Part shown: piece by piece, positions 35,728-38,334 of the stretch
Layout of the letters: each line of letters begins with the position of its first letter
Position numbering within the stretch: position 1 is the first letter of the stretch
Assembly (NCBI GenBank): GCA_049578545.1
Contig: JBAUMF010000013.1
Span: 1-38,334, forward strand
Source of the DNA: DASQBT01 sp049578545
GTDB lineage: Bacteria > Pseudomonadota > Gammaproteobacteria > Burkholderiales > Thiobacillaceae
Direction: 5' to 3'
DNA length: 38,334 bases
Program-made: the position numbers and the translations under genes
The notes under the pieces: generated by a model
Seen by the model: the letters and a program-made list of their open reading frames with translations, nothing else
The model's database searches: none
Told to the model about the DNA's origin: nothing

Positions 35728-35965
35728 CACCGCATTCCTTGGGCAAATCAGCAGGGGCAAGATTGACTGTGATTCGGCGGGCCGGAAATTCGAAGCGGGA
35801 ATTTTGCAGCGCGGCCCGCACCCGGTCGCGGGCTTCCTTCACTTCAGTTTCGGGGAGCCCGACCAAGGTGAACGCGGGCAAACCGCCAGCCAGATGGGCT
35901 TCGACCCGAACTTCCGGCGCCAACATTCCGTTTAAGGCGCGGCTGCCAAGGACAGAAACAGGCAT
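35727..35965 (-). pseudogene. comM: comM (yifB) 5' fragment
   Basis: It encodes about the first 79 residues of ComM: MPVSVLGSRALNGMLAPEVR, LPAFTLVGLPETEVKEARDR, ALQNSRFEFPARRITVNLAP, ADLPKE. The frame then leaves the family at the point where the foreign block begins. It starts with an ATG overlapping the ubiK stop (TGATG). Together with 32507-32968 it shows an insertion coupled with a deletion. ComM is known as a site where genomic islands insert in other bacteria. Confidence 0.85.
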
Positions 35966-36222
35966 CAGTCTTGGCTGTGGCGAGACTTGGACTGGGTTTC
36001 CAACTCGCCTAATCGAGCTTCCAGAACCTGTAACTGGGCTTTGGTCCGCTGCAACACTTCAGCCTGAACATCGAATTCTTCGCGGCTAACCAGATCGAGT
36101 TTGCCCAGCATGCTGGTTAGTCCAGCTTTCAGATTTGCTTCCAGATCCTTGGCTGGAGAATTCTTCAGCAACTCAGCCAGCTTGTGGCTGATCGTGTCAA
36201 TAAACGGCAGCTTGGGTTGCAT
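35965..36222 (-). CDS. ubiK: UbiK-family ubiquinone biosynthesis accessory factor
   Basis: This 85-residue protein of the UbiK/YqiC (BMFP) family has an N-terminal helix (FIDTISHKLAELLKNSPAK) and a C-terminal coiled coil (LQVLEARLGELETQSK). UbiK helps the aerobic ubiquinone synthesis complex. It lies directly before comM, with stop and start overlapping by one base, as in many proteobacteria. Confidence 0.85.
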   Translation of the reverse strand: MQPKLPFIDTISHKLAELLKNSPAKDLEANLKAGLTSMLGKLDLVSREEFDVQAEVLQRTKAQLQVLEARLGELETQSKSRHSQD

Positions 36223-36395
36223 TGATGCAATTCCTGTGTGAATTTTCTTGCAAGTTTAACAAGGCATCAACATTTGAGAAGAAACAAAATCTGCACCTCA
36301 ATGGTTCAGAGCAAATTCAATAGATGCATCGGTTCAATTCTGGACTTTTGCAAATCTGTTGATCTGGTTTACTTGATACGATTCTTCCGACGATG

Positions 36396-36432
36396 GCGCC
36401 AGATACTGGTGCGTCCTTCGAATTGGTGCACC
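36396..36432. promoter_or_regulatory. possible NtrC enhancer region
   Basis: GCGCCA-N5-TGGTGC and GGTGCACC lie about 75-110 bp upstream of the sigma54 promoter. They resemble NtrC half-sites, but the spacing of the first pair (17 bp in all) is not the standard 15-bp form. Treat it as a candidate. Confidence 0.35.
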
Positions 36433-36505
36433 TAAATAGCGCATTGAACAAGCGCCCCAATCAAGCATCAGTATCTAACTATATGTTTTTAAATATAAAT
36501 ATTAC

Positions 36506-36521
36506 TGGCATAGTCGTTGCT
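36506..36521 (+). promoter_or_regulatory. sigma54 (-24/-12) promoter of the porin-glnK-amtB unit
   Basis: TGGCATAGTCGTTGCT matches TGGCAYR-N4-TTGCW at every defined position. Transcription would start near 36532, 37 bases before the porin ATG. It fits nitrogen control by NtrC, known for glnK-amtB. The rest of the 36223-36505 interval has no gene. Confidence 0.85.
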
Positions 36522-36568
36522 GCTTCTCCTGGCGTAGTAATTTCTTCTGTTCAACTTTAGGAGCTGAA

Positions 36569-37756
36569 ATGAATAAGCAACTCTCCCTGCTGGTTGCCGT
36601 CCTGGCCGGATTCCCAATCGTTACCCAGGCGGACGAGGCCCCTGCCACACCCGCCGCCGCAGCCCCAGCAGCCGCCCCCGCCGCTCCAACCCTTGGCGCA
36701 GTGCTGGGAGCCTCAAACATCAGCCTGACGGGCTACGTCGATGCGACGTATACGTATTTCGACAAGGGGGTTCCTGGCGGGGGCTCATACGAGCCGGAGC
36801 GACAGTTTGACTACCGAAAAAACAGTTTCGTGCTGAACCAGGCGGCGATCACGGCTTCCTACCTTCCCGCATCCGGATTCGGCGGACTGGTCAATCTGAT
36901 CGCCGGCTCCGACGGCAAGGTCTTGCGCAATTCAGAAATTACGGATGGAGGCTCAACTGACAGCCAGTTTGACCTTTACCAGGCCTATGGTCAGTACGCC
37001 ACTGGCCCCATCACCCTGATGGCCGGCAAGTTTGCCACGCTTGCGGGTGCCGAGACGGTTAACCCGACGACTGACACAGTCATTTCCCGCTCATTGCTGT
37101 TCTATAACCTGGAGCCGCTGTCCCACACCGGCGTGCGGGCCAGCTATGCCGCAAGCATGGTTACCCTGACGGCAGGGGTGAACAACGGCTGGAACTATAC
37201 CAGCGCGCCCATGGATACCAACACAGGTAAAACCATCAACAGCAAGACGGTGGAACTCGGGATTTCCGCCTCGCCGACCAAGATGTTCTCAATTTCAGGC
37301 GCTATCTATACCGGCGACGCCCCTCTCGCAGGTGTGCCAAGCGGCAGTGGCCATGGCCGCAAGGACCTGTACGATCTGGTCGCCACCATCAATGCCACGG
37401 ATGCACTCAGCTTTGTGATCAATGGCGACTACGTCACCCAGGATGACTTCACTGCGACGGGCGGCAGCGTATCCGCTTACGGCATTGCCGGCTACGTAAA
37501 CTACGCGATCAATCCTGAATGGTCGGTCACCCTGCGGGGCGAGTACCTGGACGACAAGGACGGCGCACTTACCGGCAATTATCCGAACAGCAACAAGCTC
37601 AAGGAAGGCACCCTTGCCCTGAATTACACGCCCGCCAAGAATGTCATTCTCAAGGGTGAATATCGCCATGATACGTCGGATGTGGCGCTGTTCGATACCA
37701 ATGGAACTTCCAAGTCCCAGAATTCAGTTGAATTGGAGGCCATCTACAAATTCTGA
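36569..37756 (+). CDS. outer-membrane beta-barrel porin (BBP2-like)
   Basis: This 395-residue outer-membrane protein has a signal peptide (MNKQLSLLVAVLAGFPIVTQ and ADE), an Ala/Pro-rich stretch (about residues 24-41), then beta-barrel strands ('ISLTGYVDATYTYFDKG', 'TLMAGKFATLAGAE') and ends in the Phe of ELEAIYKF, the usual outer-membrane assembly signal. It resembles the putative beta-barrel porin-2 family. It is first in the unit before glnK and amtB, so it may be a route for ammonium or small nitrogen compounds across the outer membrane. That link is inference. SD: AGGAGC 5-10 bases before the ATG. Confidence 0.88.
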   Translation: MNKQLSLLVAVLAGFPIVTQADEAPATPAAAAPAAAPAAPTLGAVLGASNISLTGYVDATYTYFDKGVPGGGSYEPERQFDYRKNSFVLNQAAITASYLPASGFGGLVNLIAGSDGKVLRNSEITDGGSTDSQFDLYQAYGQYATGPITLMAGKFATLAGAETVNPTTDTVISRSLLFYNLEPLSHTGVRASYAASMVTLTAGVNNGWNYTSAPMDTNTGKTINSKTVELGISASPTKMFSISGAIYTGDAPLAGVPSGSGHGRKDLYDLVATINATDALSFVINGDYVTQDDFTATGGSVSAYGIAGYVNYAINPEWSVTLRGEYLDDKDGALTGNYPNSNKLKEGTLALNYTPAKNVILKGEYRHDTSDVALFDTNGTSKSQNSVELEAIYKF

Positions 37757-37804
37757 ACGGGGCACGGGACGTTTGTGAGCATTTAACTATCTTCAGGAGA
37801 AGAC

Positions 37805-38143
37805 ATGAAACTCGTAACGGCAATTATCAAGCCCTTCAAGCTTGACGAGGTGCGTGAGGCCCTTTCCGCCATTGGCGTGACGGGTCTGACGGTAACTGAA
37901 GTCAAAGGTTTTGGAAGGCAAAAGGGACATACCGAACTCTATCGGGGTGCGGAATACGTGGTGGATTTTCTGCCCAAGGTGAAAATCGAGGCGGCAGTCA
38001 AGGCCGAGGTTTTGGACCATGTGTTGGAGGCCATACAAAAAGCAGCTCACACCGGCAAGATCGGTGACGGCAAGATTTTTGTCTCCGACGTTGAACAGGT
38101 TGTCCGCATCCGTACCGGTGAAACCGGTCCCGATGCGCTTTGA
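37805..38143 (+). CDS. glnK: nitrogen regulatory protein P-II (GlnK)
   Basis: This 112-residue PII signal protein has the N-terminus MKLVTAIIKPFKLDEVREAL, the T-loop 'GHTELYRGAEYVVDFLPKVK' with the Tyr51 uridylylation site (ELYRGAEY), and a C-terminal IRTGETG. GlnK binds ATP/2-oxoglutarate and blocks AmtB when nitrogen is plentiful. The amtB start 11 bp downstream makes glnK rather than glnB the better name. AGGAG lies about 6 bases before the ATG. Confidence 0.96.
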   Translation: MKLVTAIIKPFKLDEVREALSAIGVTGLTVTEVKGFGRQKGHTELYRGAEYVVDFLPKVKIEAAVKAEVLDHVLEAIQKAAHTGKIGDGKIFVSDVEQVVRIRTGETGPDAL

Positions 38144-38154
38144 GGGGAGCCATC

Positions 38155-38334
38155 ATGAGAAAGATACTGTTTGGTTTGGGCTTCATGCTGGGACTGGGGC
38201 TTGCCGTGCCGGTCATGGCCGACGATACGACTGCCGCAGCGCCGGCTGCTACTGATCAGGCAGCGCCTGCTCCTGCGCCCGCACCTGCTGCACCCGAGGC
38301 GGCTGCCCCGGGTGCGCCTGCCGCTGCTCCGGCC
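38155..38334 (+). CDS. amtB: ammonium transporter AmtB, 5' part (cut by window end)
   Basis: The frame starts at ATG 38155 with GAGGGGAG 4-11 bases upstream and reads MRKILFGLGFMLGLGLAVPV then MADD, a signal peptide, followed by a long Ala/Pro-rich stretch that runs to the window edge (60 codons seen). Betaproteobacterial AmtB proteins often start this way before the first membrane helix. The transporter core is outside the window, so the call rests on this start and on the glnK neighbour. Confidence 0.75.
   Translation, partial: MRKILFGLGFMLGLGLAVPVMADDTTAAAPAATDQAAPAPAPAPAAPEAAAPGAPAAAPA

Overview
The window looks like chromosome of a betaproteobacterium, most like the Nitrosomonadales/Rhodocyclales. 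The evidence is the yqgE-ruvX-pyrR-pyrB-pyrC' order, the ubiK-comM next to glnK-amtB order, an SHP/diheme cytochrome c/cytochrome b cluster, a PEP-CTERM (exosortase) protein-sorting set, and a very long FAD/Fe-S oxidoreductase of a type common in that class. No identification below this level is possible from the sequence alone. Most genes are housekeeping; the accessory material is the left edge (IS3-family remnant) and a roughly 2.8 kb foreign block inside comM.

Layout. 1-690: decayed IS3-family transposase and gene-free DNA. 691-2598 (minus): a membrane fatty-acid-hydroxylase/sterol-desaturase family protein and a PEP-CTERM protein. 3025-6792 (minus): 1255-residue FAD-oxidase/Fe-S reductase fusion. 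6871-10804 (minus): yqgE, ruvX, pyrR, pyrB, two tandem 37-codon ORFs, and a dihydroorotase-like pyrC' lacking metal-ligand histidines. 10893-12326 (plus): photolyase. 12351-14252 (minus): small c-type cytochrome, membrane cytochrome b, SHP-type cytochrome and diheme cytochrome c behind one sigma70-like promoter. 14572-22122 (minus): TonB-like protein, RNB exoribonuclease, yqiA, mpl, and a hybrid kinase/LuxR-type response regulator pair. 22200-22610: divergent intergenic region with an intrinsic terminator that has no plus-strand gene before it. 22612-23160: NUDIX hydrolase. 23225-26899 (minus): metH. 26958-31377 (plus): rhodanese, PrsT-type TPR protein, second PEP-CTERM protein. 31458-36222 (minus backbone): ferritin-like/VIT1-CCC1 protein, comM split into two pieces, ubiK. 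36506-38334 (plus): sigma54 promoter, porin, glnK and the start of amtB.

How the genes work together. The three PEP-CTERM-system genes each have a sigma54-type -24/-12 element upstream, fitting the known PrsK/PrsR-RpoN control of such proteins. The porin-glnK-amtB unit has a perfect sigma54 element, as expected for a nitrogen-starvation operon. The cytochrome unit could carry electrons between the quinone pool and the O2/NO-binding SHP heme protein.

Most unusual observations: (1) a perfect-register 110-bp tandem duplication between pyrB and pyrC', in which each copy is a complete 37-codon ORF joined to its neighbours by ATGA stop/start overlaps; (2) a compact module in the comM block: an XRE-type DNA-binding protein with a C-terminal membrane helix, followed by an LRAT-family protein with an intact His/His/Cys triad and its own C-terminal membrane helix, preceded by three 13-bp direct repeats; (3) replacement of the middle of comM by that module and a truncated conjugative coupling ATPase; (4) a possible small RNA with an anti-Shine-Dalgarno tract between two hairpins near 22250-22304.
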